Assembly (NCBI RefSeq): GCF_009831415.1
Contig: NZ_CP043727.1
Coordinates: 3,534,001 to 3,598,000 of the forward strand
Reading direction: 5' to 3'
Length of the DNA: 64,000 nt
Origin: Yersinia canariae
Lineage (GTDB): Bacteria; Pseudomonadota; Gammaproteobacteria; Enterobacterales; Enterobacteriaceae
Each line of letters starts with the position of its first letter. The stretch's first letter is position 1. Below the pieces are notes generated by a model. The model ran no database searches. It saw only the letters and a list, made by a program, of their open reading frames with translations, and was not told the origin of the DNA. The position numbers and the translations under genes are program-made. Below are positions 39,672-48,947 of this stretch, piece by piece.

Positions 39672-40742
39672 ATGCAGACGTTTAACACACCCGATTTTCA
39701 CAGTAATCAATTACAAATTAATCGATTACAAACAACCAGTTTGAAAATTGCCGATGGCCAGCTGTGGATACTGGACCAACAGGCCTTGCCACAGCGCCAG
39801 GAATGGCTATCTGCCGATACGGTAGAATTACTGATTGAGCATATTCAAGCGCTGCGCGTGCGCGGTGCGCCATTGATTGGCTTATCAGCCAGCCTGCTGT
39901 TGGCTTTGCTGGCAGAGCGCGGCTTATCGCAAGCTCAGCTTGAACAAGCCCTGATTGCCTTGCGGGAATCACGCCCGACGGCGGTGAATTTGATGAATAA
40001 TTTGGCGCGGATGCAGCAGGCGTTATTGCAAGCCAATTGGGTCGAAGCCATGGTTCACGAAGCGTTGCGTCTGGTAGCAGAAGACCGCGAATTATGTGAG
40101 CGTATCGCCCAGCAGGGAGCAAAATTGGTCAAACCCGGCAGCAATTTGCTGACTCACTGTAACACCGGGGGGCTAGCCACCGCGGGTATTGGTACGGCCA
40201 TCGGCGTATTACTACGCGCTCATCAGCAAGGCAAGATAAGACAGGTCTGGGTCGATGAAACCCGCCCCCTGCTGCAAGGTGGCCGTTTAACAGCCTGGGA
40301 ACTGGGCGAATTGGGCATTCCCTATCAATTGATTTGTGATTCGATGGCCGCCAGCTTAATGGCCCAAGGCAAAGTCGATGCTATCTGGGTTGGGGCTGAT
40401 CGCATTGCCGCGAATGGCGATGTCGCGAATAAAATTGGCACCTACAGTTTGGCGGTATTGGCGCATTATCACCGCATTCCATTCTACGTGGCCGCACCAC
40501 ATACCACCCATGACCCGGACTGCCCAAATGGCGCGGCCATCCCCATAGAGCAACGAAATGCCAGTGAAGTCAAAGGGATATCTGGGAGTTTTGGTCACTG
40601 CCAATGGGCACCAGAAGATGCCCCGGTGTATAACCCGGCGTTTGATGTCACCCCAGCCGCATTAATCACTGGCTGGGTATTAGACAGCGGCGTTATTACG
40701 CCAGAACAAGTCGCCGCAGGCTTCTTCCAACCGAAGAATTAG
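39672..40742 (+). CDS. mtnA: S-methyl-5-thioribose-1-phosphate isomerase
   Basis: 356 residues. It interconverts methylthioribose 1-phosphate and methylthioribulose 1-phosphate in methionine salvage. It belongs to the eIF2B-like fold: [19 protein letters not shown] near 63, [20 protein letters not shown] near 158 with the catalytic-site cysteine, and [20 protein letters not shown] near 238 with the catalytic aspartate. It is divergent from mtnK. An ERIC-like remnant follows before the convergent mtnD. Confidence 0.97.
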   Translation: MQTFNTPDFHSNQLQINRLQTTSLKIADGQLWILDQQALPQRQEWLSADTVELLIEHIQALRVRGAPLIGLSASLLLALLAERGLSQAQLEQALIALRESRPTAVNLMNNLARMQQALLQANWVEAMVHEALRLVAEDRELCERIAQQGAKLVKPGSNLLTHCNTGGLATAGIGTAIGVLLRAHQQGKIRQVWVDETRPLLQGGRLTAWELGELGIPYQLICDSMAASLMAQGKVDAIWVGADRIAANGDVANKIGTYSLAVLAHYHRIPFYVAAPHTTHDPDCPNGAAIPIEQRNASEVKGISGSFGHCQWAPEDAPVYNPAFDVTPAALITGWVLDSGVITPEQVAAGFFQPKN

Positions 40743-40747
40743 CATAA

Positions 40748-40838
40748 TCGCAGGAAAGCAGCAAGGGCACGGCTCCCGATGATCTTACATAAGTCAATGA
40801 TTCGGATGACTAAGCCCCTGTAGCTTGAAGCCCGAGGG
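40748..40838. repeat. Degenerate ERIC remnant between mtnA and mtnD
   Basis: Contains CGCAGGAAAGCAGCAAGGGC, GATCTTACATAAGTCAATGA and CTGTAGCTTGAAG, each resembling successive parts of ERIC, but lacks the clear left and right ends. It fills the gap between convergent genes. Confidence 0.5.
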
Positions 40839-40840
40839 GA

Positions 40841-41383
40841 TTAATCTAAGCGCGGGTAAACATCAGCAATTTTATCGCCGGTAAAATGCGCGACCCACCC
40901 CTCTGGGTTATCAAATACGCGAATAGCAGTAAAATTCGGTTGAGACCCCATATCAAACCAATGGGGCGTATTGGCTGGCACTGATAGCAAATCATTCTTT
41001 TCGCAAAGAATCTGGTAAATTTTGCCTTTCAGATGCAAGCAAAATAGCCCCGTTCCTTCCACGAAGAAACGCACCTCATCTTCACCATGGGTATGCTCCG
41101 ATAAGAATTTTTCGCGCAACACTTCCCGCTGCGCATTATCAGGGCGCATGCTGATCACATCCCAACTCTGATAGCCTTTTTCTGCCACTAATCGGTCAAT
41201 TTCATGCTGATAAGCTGCAATCACTGCATCCGGCTGTGGGTTCTCGCCTAACTCGTGATCTGCCTGCCAGCGCTCAAATCGCACGCCAATGGCGGTCAAT
41301 TGTTGCTGAATTTCTTCAGCATCGCGGCTTTGCCACAGCGGCTGTTCTGGCTGTTCATCACTAAAAATGGTTAATCCGCTCAT
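40841..41383 (-). CDS. mtnD: Acireductone dioxygenase
   Basis: 180 residues, a cupin metal enzyme. It oxidises acireductone to formate and 4-methylthio-2-oxobutanoate (Fe form) in methionine salvage. The metal-binding motif [19 protein letters not shown] near residue 98 supplies two histidines and a glutamate, and a later histidine lies in [12 protein letters not shown] near 140. It overlaps mtnC by 4 bases at its start and is the last gene of mtnB-mtnC-mtnD. Confidence 0.97.
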   Translation of the reverse strand: MSGLTIFSDEQPEQPLWQSRDAEEIQQQLTAIGVRFERWQADHELGENPQPDAVIAAYQHEIDRLVAEKGYQSWDVISMRPDNAQREVLREKFLSEHTHGEDEVRFFVEGTGLFCLHLKGKIYQILCEKNDLLSVPANTPHWFDMGSQPNFTAIRVFDNPEGWVAHFTGDKIADVYPRLD

Positions 41384-42069
41384 GCTGTAAAATCCTCTAT
41401 GTCTATCTGATCAAAACGGTTGACTTGGGGATGACGGCTTTCGCTATCGGGAAGGTCGCGAATCAACTGGCAAGTTTGCCAACCGGCAAGCTGTGCAGCA
41501 TCCAATTCCTGGCGAATATCGGACAAAAACAGTAATGCTGCCGGCGCAATGGCCAACCGATTGGCTATATTCTGGTAAGCGCTCACTTCGCGCTTCGCCC
41601 CAACATGAGTGTCAAAATAACCGCTAAATAATGGCCGTAAATCGCCCGCATCACTGTAGCCAAACAATAATTTCTGGGCATCAACCGAGCCGGATGAATA
41701 GACATACAGCCCCAGCCCCTGCTGCTGCCAATTCGTCAGTTGCGGGGCAACATCAGAATACAAATGACCGCGAAAATCCCCTTGCAGATAGCCGCTACGC
41801 CAAATAATCCCCTGAATGGCTTTTAACGCAGTGGATTTGCGATCTTCATCCATAAAACGGTGCAAAGTGGTAATCAGCGTTTCAATATCCGCATTCGGTT
41901 TTTCAATTTCACCGCGTAGCCCCAACAATGCGGTGGCAACGTCTTCATCCTGTTGATGCTCACGTAAGAAAGATGTCAGCCGCTCACGGGCATAGGGGAA
42001 AAGCACTTGATGGACAAATCGGATGTCGGTCGTGGTGCCTTCAATATCAGTGACTATTGCCTGGATCAT
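41380..42069 (-). CDS. mtnC: Enolase-phosphatase E1
   Basis: 229 residues, HAD superfamily. A bifunctional enzyme that enolises and then dephosphorylates the diketone intermediate to acireductone. The HAD motif I is [20 protein letters not shown] at the start, motif II is [15 protein letters not shown] near 125, and the later aspartates lie in [17 protein letters not shown] near 180. It overlaps both mtnB and mtnD by 4 bases, indicating translational coupling. Confidence 0.97.
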   Translation of the reverse strand: MIQAIVTDIEGTTTDIRFVHQVLFPYARERLTSFLREHQQDEDVATALLGLRGEIEKPNADIETLITTLHRFMDEDRKSTALKAIQGIIWRSGYLQGDFRGHLYSDVAPQLTNWQQQGLGLYVYSSGSVDAQKLLFGYSDAGDLRPLFSGYFDTHVGAKREVSAYQNIANRLAIAPAALLFLSDIRQELDAAQLAGWQTCQLIRDLPDSESRHPQVNRFDQIDIEDFTA

Positions 42070-42698
42070 TTTGCCTCCGCTTGATAATTGACATCCAATA
42101 GGCGGCGTTGCAGTTCACACTGGAACAGAAACTCCAGCCCTTCCAAATGGCGGCGAGCTTCAGACACGCTATTGCCCCAGCAGTACAAACCATGGCCACG
42201 AACCAGGAAACCGTAACGCAATGGATTATTATCAGCCAATGCCGTAACCCGTTGTACTAAAGCAGGAATATCCTGATCATTATCGAAAATAGGGATCACC
42301 ACGCTATCAAGGTGACTGCGTTGCCCAGAAAGCGATTTTTGCATTTCATAGCCTTGCAACACCAACTCATTGCCACGCTCTACTCGTGATAGCACGGTAG
42401 CATTCACCGAGTGAGTATGTAAGACCGCATTGATTTCTGGATACAGACGATAAAGCAAAGTATGCAGACCGGTTTCCGCCGAGGGTGTACGCCCGCTGGG
42501 CACATGGTTATTGGCCGTCTCCACCAGCAAAAAATCATCTGCCGTCAGACTCCCTTTATCTTTGCCCGACTCGGTAACCAAACATTGAGCCGAGTCCAGC
42601 CGCAGGGACATATTACCGCCAGTCGCCGGGCACCAGCCCTTCTCACCAATCCAGTGGCAGGCGGCTAGCAGCGCGCCGAGTTGTACATTTTCTGTCAT
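42066..42698 (-). CDS. mtnB: Methylthioribulose-1-phosphate dehydratase
   Basis: 210 residues from the ATG at 42698 ([18 protein letters not shown]), supported by AGGG 8 bases ahead; a longer ORF to 42752 adds residues not seen in the family. Class II aldolase fold with zinc-binding histidines in [16 protein letters not shown] near 95 and [20 protein letters not shown] near 165. It converts methylthioribulose 1-phosphate to the diketone used by MtnC. It is first of mtnBCD and divergent from mtnE. Confidence 0.95.
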   Translation of the reverse strand: MTENVQLGALLAACHWIGEKGWCPATGGNMSLRLDSAQCLVTESGKDKGSLTADDFLLVETANNHVPSGRTPSAETGLHTLLYRLYPEINAVLHTHSVNATVLSRVERGNELVLQGYEMQKSLSGQRSHLDSVVIPIFDNDQDIPALVQRVTALADNNPLRYGFLVRGHGLYCWGNSVSEARRHLEGLEFLFQCELQRRLLDVNYQAEAK

Positions 42699-42831
42699 TG
42701 CATATCCCTGTTGTGGTGTTGCTGTGCCATGGCATGTTGCCACCGCAATCAACCTGACGACATTTATTTGCGCAAAAAAATCATTAGCACAATTTTATCT
42801 ATGCTTAGCAAATAACGTCATTTAGCCGTTT

Positions 42832-42847
42832 AAACATCTAAGCGTCT
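42832..42847. promoter_or_regulatory. Tandem met boxes between mtnB and mtnE
   Basis: Two adjacent 8-base units AAACATCT and AAGCGTCT, each matching 6 of 8 positions of AGACGTCT and in the correct tandem register for MetJ. They lie about 70 bases before mtnE and 134 before mtnB, so one site could control both directions. Confidence 0.6.
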
Positions 42848-42914
42848 TGATTGCCAAATCTTAACATCGTGTTATATTGACGGCAACATACAGCGCGAGG
42901 AGTATTCACCCGCC

Positions 42915-44075
42915 ATGAGCACTTTATCTTTTATTCCAGACAGTAAATTACCCGCACAGGGCACCACAATCTTTACGCAAATGAGTGCATTAGCGCAAAA
43001 GTATCAAGCAATTAACCTGTCACAGGGCTTCCCAGATTTCGATGGCCCTGATTATCTAAAGCAACGATTAGCCTACCATGTTAGCCAAGGCGCAAACCAA
43101 TATGCCCCCATGACAGGGGTGGCGTCACTGCGCAATGCTATCGCCGATAAAACGGCTAAAACCTATGGTTGGAAACCCGATGCTGACAGCGAAGTCACTG
43201 TCACCACCGGGGCCAGTGAAGCTTTATTTGCCGCGATTACCGCACTGGTGCGCCCAGGCGACGAAGTCATTTGCTTTGATCCCAGCTACGACAGCTATGC
43301 CCCAGTAGTGAAACTGGCCGGCGGCATACTCAAGCGCATTGCGCTCAAACCTCCGGCGTTCACTACCGACTGGGCTGAGTTTGCTGATCTGATATCTGAA
43401 CGTACCCGATTGGTGATTGTGAATACGCCGCATAACCCATCGGCGACCGTGTGGCGCGCAGAAGATTTTGAGCAATTGTGGCAAGTGATTGCTGAGCGCA
43501 ATATTTATGTTCTCAGTGATGAAGTGTACGAACACATCTGTTTCAGCGCGGCAGGCCATGCCAGCGTATTGGCACACCCGCAATTACGCCAGCGGGCTAT
43601 TGCCGTTTCCTCTTTCGGCAAAACTTTTCATATGACCGGTTGGAAAGCGGGCTATTGCATCGCCCCTGCGACGATCAGTGCTGAAGTACGCAAAATTCAT
43701 CAATATCTGACATTTTCGGTATGTACTCCGGTACAGTTTGCACTGGCGGATATGCTTAACGCCGAGCCAGAACACTGGCAACAATTGCCGGAATTCTATC
43801 GTGCTCGCCGCGATCTTTTCGTCAATGCTTTGTCTGCCAGCCAATTTAAGATTTTGCCTAGCGAGGGAACTTACTTCTTACTGGCCGACTACAGCGCCAT
43901 TTCGGATCTCGACGATGTTGAGTTCTGCAAATGGCTGACCGAACATGTGGGTGTGGCCGCGATACCTCTGTCAGTATTCTGCGAAGGCCCTTTCCCTCAT
44001 AAACTGATCCGGCTGTGCTTCGCCAAACAAGATGCCACTCTGGACGCCGCCGCGGAGCGATTGTGTCAACTTTAA
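42915..44075 (+). CDS. mtnE: Methionine aminotransferase (salvage), PLP class I
   Basis: 386 residues, related to YbdL. It aminates 4-methylthio-2-oxobutanoate to methionine, closing the salvage cycle, with glutamine or aromatic amino acids as likely donors. The PLP lysine is in VSSFGKTFHMTGWKAGYC near residue 238, and other motifs are LSQGFPDFDGPDYLK, TVTTGASEALFAAITAL and NTPHNPSATVW. The symbol mtnE rests on context: it stands divergent from mtnB with MetJ-like boxes. Its last 13 bases overlap the omega-amidase start. Confidence 0.9.
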   Translation: MSTLSFIPDSKLPAQGTTIFTQMSALAQKYQAINLSQGFPDFDGPDYLKQRLAYHVSQGANQYAPMTGVASLRNAIADKTAKTYGWKPDADSEVTVTTGASEALFAAITALVRPGDEVICFDPSYDSYAPVVKLAGGILKRIALKPPAFTTDWAEFADLISERTRLVIVNTPHNPSATVWRAEDFEQLWQVIAERNIYVLSDEVYEHICFSAAGHASVLAHPQLRQRAIAVSSFGKTFHMTGWKAGYCIAPATISAEVRKIHQYLTFSVCTPVQFALADMLNAEPEHWQQLPEFYRARRDLFVNALSASQFKILPSEGTYFLLADYSAISDLDDVEFCKWLTEHVGVAAIPLSVFCEGPFPHKLIRLCFAKQDATLDAAAERLCQL

Positions 44076-44833
44076 AACTGACTCTTCTGCAACAGCCCCT
44101 GGTGTGGCTGGATGCGCAAGCAAATCTACGTCACTTTGACATGCTGCTGGAGCCCATACAGCAGCGCGATGTTATTGTGCTGCCGGAAATGTTTACCACA
44201 GGTTTTGCGATGAATGCGGCTGAAAATGCGCTGCCAGAAGCTGAAGTTATCGGCTGGCTGCGCCATTGGTCAGCACGCACTGATGCCCTGATTGGCGGCA
44301 GCGTGGCACTCAAAACGCCCGACGGCGCGGTTAACCGTTTTCTGCTAGTGGAACCGGGCGGAAAAGTCCATCACTATGACAAGCGCCACTTATTCCGCAT
44401 GGCGGGTGAACATCATCACTATCTGGCGGGTAAAACACGTAAAATTATAGAATGGCGCGGCTGGCGAATTCTGCCGCAAGTCTGTTATGACCTGCGTTTT
44501 CCTGTGTGGTCACGCAACCTGCAAGACTATGATTTAGCACTGTATGTGGCTAACTGGCCGGCAGCCCGAGCCAAACATTGGCAAACCTTGCTGGCGGCGC
44601 GCGCGATAGAAAACCAAGTTTACGTCGCGGGTTGTAATCGGGTCGGTGATGATGATAATGGCCATCATTATCAGGGTGATAGTGTGATTTTGGATGCCCA
44701 AGGTGAGATTTTGGCCCAAGTAGCGCCGGGACAAGCGGCACAATTGGATGCCGAGTTATCTTTGGAAGCCTTACAAGCATATCGGGAAAAGTTTCCAGCT
44801 TTCCACGATACCGATAAGTTTTTGCTGTTGTAA
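44063..44833 (+). CDS. Omega-amidase (2-oxoglutaramate amidase), YafV/Nit2-like
   Basis: 256 residues from the GTG at 44063, which overlaps mtnE by 13 bases and has GGAG ahead; the product starts STLKLTLLQQPLVWLDAQ. A nitrilase-superfamily carbon-nitrogen hydrolase whose triad is visible: E42 in LPEMFTTGF, K107 in YDKRHLF and C141 in QVCYDLRFPVWSRN. It hydrolyses 2-oxoglutaramate to 2-oxoglutarate and ammonia. That compound forms when glutamine is the amino donor of MtnE, so the overlap of the two genes couples the transaminase with removal of its by-product. Confidence 0.9.
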   Translation: MSTLKLTLLQQPLVWLDAQANLRHFDMLLEPIQQRDVIVLPEMFTTGFAMNAAENALPEAEVIGWLRHWSARTDALIGGSVALKTPDGAVNRFLLVEPGGKVHHYDKRHLFRMAGEHHHYLAGKTRKIIEWRGWRILPQVCYDLRFPVWSRNLQDYDLALYVANWPAARAKHWQTLLAARAIENQVYVAGCNRVGDDDNGHHYQGDSVILDAQGEILAQVAPGQAAQLDAELSLEALQAYREKFPAFHDTDKFLLL

Positions 44834-45013
44834 GTTAACAATAACATAAGCTTACGCGGTGAGAATAAGCAGGAGAGTTAAAGTGCCCACGCCAGAGATG
44901 GCGCGGCTCGAACCGACCTGGATGCTGGTGTTTACAAAGTCTTTGCTCTCTGTCTGTTCTCGCTGCGGCCAACACCCGCCCACGGCGTGCCACAGCCATC
45001 AGCTCACTTCGTG

Positions 45014-46258
45014 CTATTGAGCCTGATAAATATCCCACGCGGCTTGCAGCCCTGCGCCCTGAACAGTGGCAAATCCTAACCGATTCAATACAGCTTCCAG
45101 TGCCGCCAATGTTTGCATGACGCAATCTTTGCGCGCGTTATACCCCATTGTCCCTATGCGCCAAATTTTGCCATTCAGCGGCCCGAATGAAGTCCCAATT
45201 TCAATACCAAAATCATTCAGCATCAATTGCCGCACTTGCTCACCAGCAATTCCTACCGGAATAACCACCCCCAGCACATTGTTCATCCGGTGCTTCATGT
45301 CGCCAAACACGGCAAGCCCCATGCCCTGAATCCCCGCCAGCAATGCCGCGCCGTGCAAAGCATGGCGAGCAATACCCTTCTCTAAACCTTCTTCTAATAT
45401 CACTCGCGCACACTCTCGGGCAGCAAACAACATACTGGTCGCCTCAGTATGATGATTCAGGCGCTCCGGCCCCCAATAATCCATGATCATGCCCAAATCA
45501 AAGTAATTGGAATAGATAATCTCTTCGTCGCCATCAGCATGATCTTCCGTGCGGATCCCCTGCTCAATACATTGACGGCGTCGGATTTGCTCGGCAAGTT
45601 GTGGGCTGAGTGTCAGCGGAGAACTGCCGGATGGCCCACCAAGGCACTTTTGCAGCCCAGCCGAGACTGCATCCAGCCCCCAGGCATCCGTTTCCAACAC
45701 GTTCCCACCTAATGATGCCGTGGCATCAGTATAAAACAGCACTTGGTGACGGCGGCAAATCTCGCCCAATTCAGCCAGCGGCTGCAACATGGTAGTCGAG
45801 GTATCGCCCTGTACCGTCAACAGCAGGCGCGGGCGTACTTTCTTGATAGCATCCTCAATCATATCCGGGGTGAATACTTCGCCCCACGGCACTTCAATGA
45901 TATGGACCTCAGCACGACAACGGCGGGCAATTTCACATAACAGATGACCAAAGCGACCAAAAATCGGCACCAGCACTTTATCACCAGGGCGAATGGAGGA
46001 CAGCAAAACTGCCTCTATACCCGCGCGAGATGTGCCATCGACTAGCATCGTCCACAGATTTTCAGTGCGAAAAACACCGCGATACAGCGCCATAACCTGA
46101 TTCATATAATCTGTCATCGCCGGGTCATATTGCCCGATTAGCGGGCTAGACATCGCGCGCAATACTCGCGGATCAGCATTGATAGGCCCCGGCCCCATCA
46201 ATAACCGTGCTGGCGGATTGATCTGACTAAACAATGGGTTAGGATTTATTGCCGCCAT
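45014..46258 (-). CDS. PucG-like class V aminotransferase
   Basis: 414 residues, alanine-glyoxylate/ureidoglycine-glyoxylate aminotransferase group. Starting blocks NPPARLLMGPGPINADPRVL and the late WRIGTMGYNARKDCVMQTL are typical. The PLP lysine lies in DAVSAGLQKCLGGPSGSSP near residue 205, with GDTSTTMLQPL near 152 and FYTDATASLGGN near 175. In Bacillus, PucG transaminates ureidoglycine with glyoxylate in purine breakdown; no other purine-ring genes are nearby, so the substrate is open. The 179 bases after its stop contain no supported gene. Confidence 0.85.
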   Translation of the reverse strand: MAAINPNPLFSQINPPARLLMGPGPINADPRVLRAMSSPLIGQYDPAMTDYMNQVMALYRGVFRTENLWTMLVDGTSRAGIEAVLLSSIRPGDKVLVPIFGRFGHLLCEIARRCRAEVHIIEVPWGEVFTPDMIEDAIKKVRPRLLLTVQGDTSTTMLQPLAELGEICRRHQVLFYTDATASLGGNVLETDAWGLDAVSAGLQKCLGGPSGSSPLTLSPQLAEQIRRRQCIEQGIRTEDHADGDEEIIYSNYFDLGMIMDYWGPERLNHHTEATSMLFAARECARVILEEGLEKGIARHALHGAALLAGIQGMGLAVFGDMKHRMNNVLGVVIPVGIAGEQVRQLMLNDFGIEIGTSFGPLNGKIWRIGTMGYNARKDCVMQTLAALEAVLNRLGFATVQGAGLQAAWDIYQAQ

Positions 46259-46513
46259 AGAAAATCTCCATTCTTATATAAATCAGTAAAATATTTCCTA
46301 CAAACCATTAGCTGAGGATATAAATCATCTTAATTTCAGCGGGTTGCGGATGAAAAAATGTGCGGTAATTTCACCGCATTAATAACACGCCGAATGGCAA
46401 TATGATGTTGTTCATTTTTTTAGTGAATATTGCCCGTCATATTAATGCTAATTAGGCTAAAGTCGCCCCAGCGGAATATTCTACACTGGCGCAATTCATC
46501 CCAGATGGAGTCA

Positions 46514-47389
46514 CTATTCCACTTTAATACCACTAAATTGTAAAAAGCGTTCGGCGGCAACACTTAGCGGTGCGCCCCACACACAGTAAACCTGACGCCG
46601 TGGACCATCATCAATAGGGATTGCGACTAAGGATGCCAAACGCTGGGCGGTAGAAATTGGCACAATTCCCGCGGCTAAACCACGCCGGACCAAATTCTCC
46701 AGCCACTCGATATGATCAATCTCGAAATTCACATGTCGCTTAATACCTGCGGCCTGAAATGCTCGGTCCGTCTGCCGCCTGGCCCCTGTACCACTGTAAA
46801 AATCCACCAATGGCACACTTGCTAAACGCTGCAAATTCACACTCAGTTGCTGCGCCAATTCATGGGAGGGAGAGACCAGCGCCACCAAGGGCTCATCCAT
46901 TAACTGATAATGAGAAAGCGGTAACAGACTCTTATCACCCGGCCAAATCCCCACAAAACCGACATCTGTCTTTTGTGCTCGGGTATCTTCCAGCAAAGTC
47001 TCACTCATGCCGACATACAACCGAATATTTACCGCTGGATAGCAACGATTAAACTCCCCCAACGTTTCGGTTAAATCTATCGCGTTTAACGTTGAGATAG
47101 TGCCTATCGTCAAGGTGCCGGTAACATTCCCACTGGCGGCAGTCACTTCATCGCGCAACTGCTGCTGAGCGGCTAATAATCGTTGCGCTGGCAGGATAAA
47201 TGCCTGTCCCGCAGGTGTCAGAGTCACCCGACGTGAAGTGCGTTCAAACAGTGTGCAACCCAGAGATTCCTCCAGCCGGGCTATCTGGTGACTCAGTGCC
47301 GATTGCACGGTATGACATGCCTTTGCCGCCTGAGTAAAACTCTGCGTTTCCGCCACCGCCAGTGCATAACGGATTTGTTTGAGATTCAT
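46514..47389 (-). CDS. LysR-family transcriptional regulator
   Basis: 291 residues. The winged HTH covers residues 1-60 (MNLKQIRYALAVAETQSFTQ, KACHTVQSALSHQIARLEES), followed by the substrate-binding domain (about 90-290) starting VTGTLTIGTISTLNAIDL. It is divergent from an MFS exporter gene with a 102-base gap, the usual arrangement in which the regulator controls the divergent gene. The ligand cannot be told from sequence. Confidence 0.9.
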   Translation of the reverse strand: MNLKQIRYALAVAETQSFTQAAKACHTVQSALSHQIARLEESLGCTLFERTSRRVTLTPAGQAFILPAQRLLAAQQQLRDEVTAASGNVTGTLTIGTISTLNAIDLTETLGEFNRCYPAVNIRLYVGMSETLLEDTRAQKTDVGFVGIWPGDKSLLPLSHYQLMDEPLVALVSPSHELAQQLSVNLQRLASVPLVDFYSGTGARRQTDRAFQAAGIKRHVNFEIDHIEWLENLVRRGLAAGIVPISTAQRLASLVAIPIDDGPRRQVYCVWGAPLSVAAERFLQFSGIKVE

Positions 47390-47395
47390 TTATCT

Positions 47396-47410
47396 ATCTC
47401 GAAATGAGAT
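47396..47410. promoter_or_regulatory. Candidate LysR-type operator
   Basis: ATCTCGAAATGAGAT is an interrupted palindrome (ATCTC, GAAAT, GAGAT) containing T-N11-A, the classic LysR-type recognition shape. It lies 7 bases upstream of the regulator start and about 80 before the MFS gene. Confidence 0.5.
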
Positions 47411-47491
47411 TAATCAAATGAAAATTATACATTGGTTTATCATTCTTATTTATCTAATACTGTCACTCTTATCAATTCAGAATAATTCCTT

Positions 47492-48694
47492 ATGACACAA
47501 AAAACCGAACACGTTGGCTTAAGTCCGGCATTGATTGTATTGATGTCGGTCGCTACCGGGCTGGCGGTTGCCAGTAACTATTATGCTCAGCCATTGTTGG
47601 AAACTATCGCTCAAGCTTTTAATCTTTCGGTCAATCAGGCCGGTTTTATCGTCACCGCCGCCCAGTTAGGTTATGCGGTTGGGTTAATGTTTTTGGTTCC
47701 TTTAGGGGATATGTTTGAACGGCGCGGGTTGATTGTCGGTATGACCTTGCTGGCGGCGGGCGGGATGCTGATTACGGCCATGTCGCAAAATCTCACCATG
47801 ATGATTGTCGGCACCGCCCTCACCGGCTTGTTCTCTGTCGTGGCGCAATTACTGGTGCCCTTAGCCGCCACACTGGCGGCCCCAGAAAAACGCGGCAAAG
47901 TAGTCGGCATTATCATGAGCGGCTTATTGCTGGGTATTTTGCTGGCACGAACTGTGGCGGGCGCATTGGCTTCTATTGGTGGCTGGCGTACCATTTATTG
48001 GGTTGCCAGTGTGTTGATGATAATCATGGCGTTGATTCTATGGCGCTATCTGCCGCGTTATAAGCAACATTCCGGCCTCAATTATGGTCAGTTGCTCGGC
48101 TCAATATTTTCTTTATTTATCCGCACTCCGGTGCTGCGCACCCGCGCCTTACTTGGCGCACTGTCATTTGCCAACTTCAGTGTCTTGTGGACGTCAATGG
48201 CTTTCCTGCTGGCGTCGCCACCTTTTGGCTATTCAGAAGCGGCTATCGGGCTATTTGGCCTGGTAGGGGCGGCGGGGGCATTAATGGCCACCAAAGCAGG
48301 CCAACTGGCAGATAAAGGAAAAGCCCGCATCACCACCAGCGTCGGCTTGGTATTATTGCTGTTGTCATGGATTCCCATAGCTTTGGGGCAGCATTCCATC
48401 ATGGCGCTGATTATTGGGATTATCGTGTTAGACCTTGCTGTCCAAGCGGTGCATGTCACCAATCAGAGTGTGATATACCGTATGATGCCAGAGGCCCGAA
48501 ATCGCTTAACTGCGGGCTATATGACCACTTACTTTATTGGCGGCGCATTAGGTTCCCTGATTTCAGCCGCCGCCTATCAGCATGCGGGCTGGTATGGCGT
48601 GGCAATCGCCGGGCTGGTGCTGTGTATTTTGAACATGGCAACCTGGTTGGTGGGTAAACGATTTGATCCCCCGGCAAATCTCCCCGTCGAGTGA
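47492..48694 (+). CDS. MFS transporter, YnfM/arabinose-efflux-like
   Basis: 400 residues with about 12 membrane helices. MFS signatures are present: GDMFERRGLIVGM between helices 2 and 3, and ADKGKARITTSVG in the second half. It most resembles drug or metabolite exporters of the DHA1 type. Divergence from the LysR gene suggests inducible export of the regulator's ligand (inference). The substrate is unknown. Confidence 0.85.
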   Translation: MTQKTEHVGLSPALIVLMSVATGLAVASNYYAQPLLETIAQAFNLSVNQAGFIVTAAQLGYAVGLMFLVPLGDMFERRGLIVGMTLLAAGGMLITAMSQNLTMMIVGTALTGLFSVVAQLLVPLAATLAAPEKRGKVVGIIMSGLLLGILLARTVAGALASIGGWRTIYWVASVLMIIMALILWRYLPRYKQHSGLNYGQLLGSIFSLFIRTPVLRTRALLGALSFANFSVLWTSMAFLLASPPFGYSEAAIGLFGLVGAAGALMATKAGQLADKGKARITTSVGLVLLLLSWIPIALGQHSIMALIIGIIVLDLAVQAVHVTNQSVIYRMMPEARNRLTAGYMTTYFIGGALGSLISAAAYQHAGWYGVAIAGLVLCILNMATWLVGKRFDPPANLPVE

Positions 48695-48796
48695 TCTTGA
48701 TTAGTTAGCTAACTAATAATCAATTGAGATATAAATTTGGGTTATAGGGTATTAAGACAATTACCACTCTGGTAATGTTACTTAACTTTATACTTT

Positions 48797-48921
48797 ACCC
48801 TAAATAATTCGAGTTGCAGGAAAGCGGCAACTGAGTCAATCCCCAGGAGCTTACATTAGTAAGTGACTGGGGTGAGCAAAGGCAGCCAACACACATGCAG
48901 CTCGAAGCATGACGGATATAT
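48797..48921. repeat. ERIC repeat (complete, near consensus)
   Basis: Runs from CCCTAAATAATTCGAGTTGC to GCATGACGGATATA. It contains CCCCAGGAGCTTACATTAGT and AAGTAAGTGACTGGGGTGAG-like sequence, the segments on which standard ERIC fingerprinting primers are based. It lies between the MFS gene and the azlC gene; the latter starts 27 bases downstream. Confidence 0.9.
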
Positions 48922-48947
48922 AACCCAAATTATCAATAGTTGACTCT

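Noticed and set aside
44835..45125. 96-residue minus-strand ORF after the PucG-like gene
   Set aside because: Overlaps the end of the PucG-like gene in another frame; no recognisable family and no clear start site. The 179-base gap holds nothing I can support.
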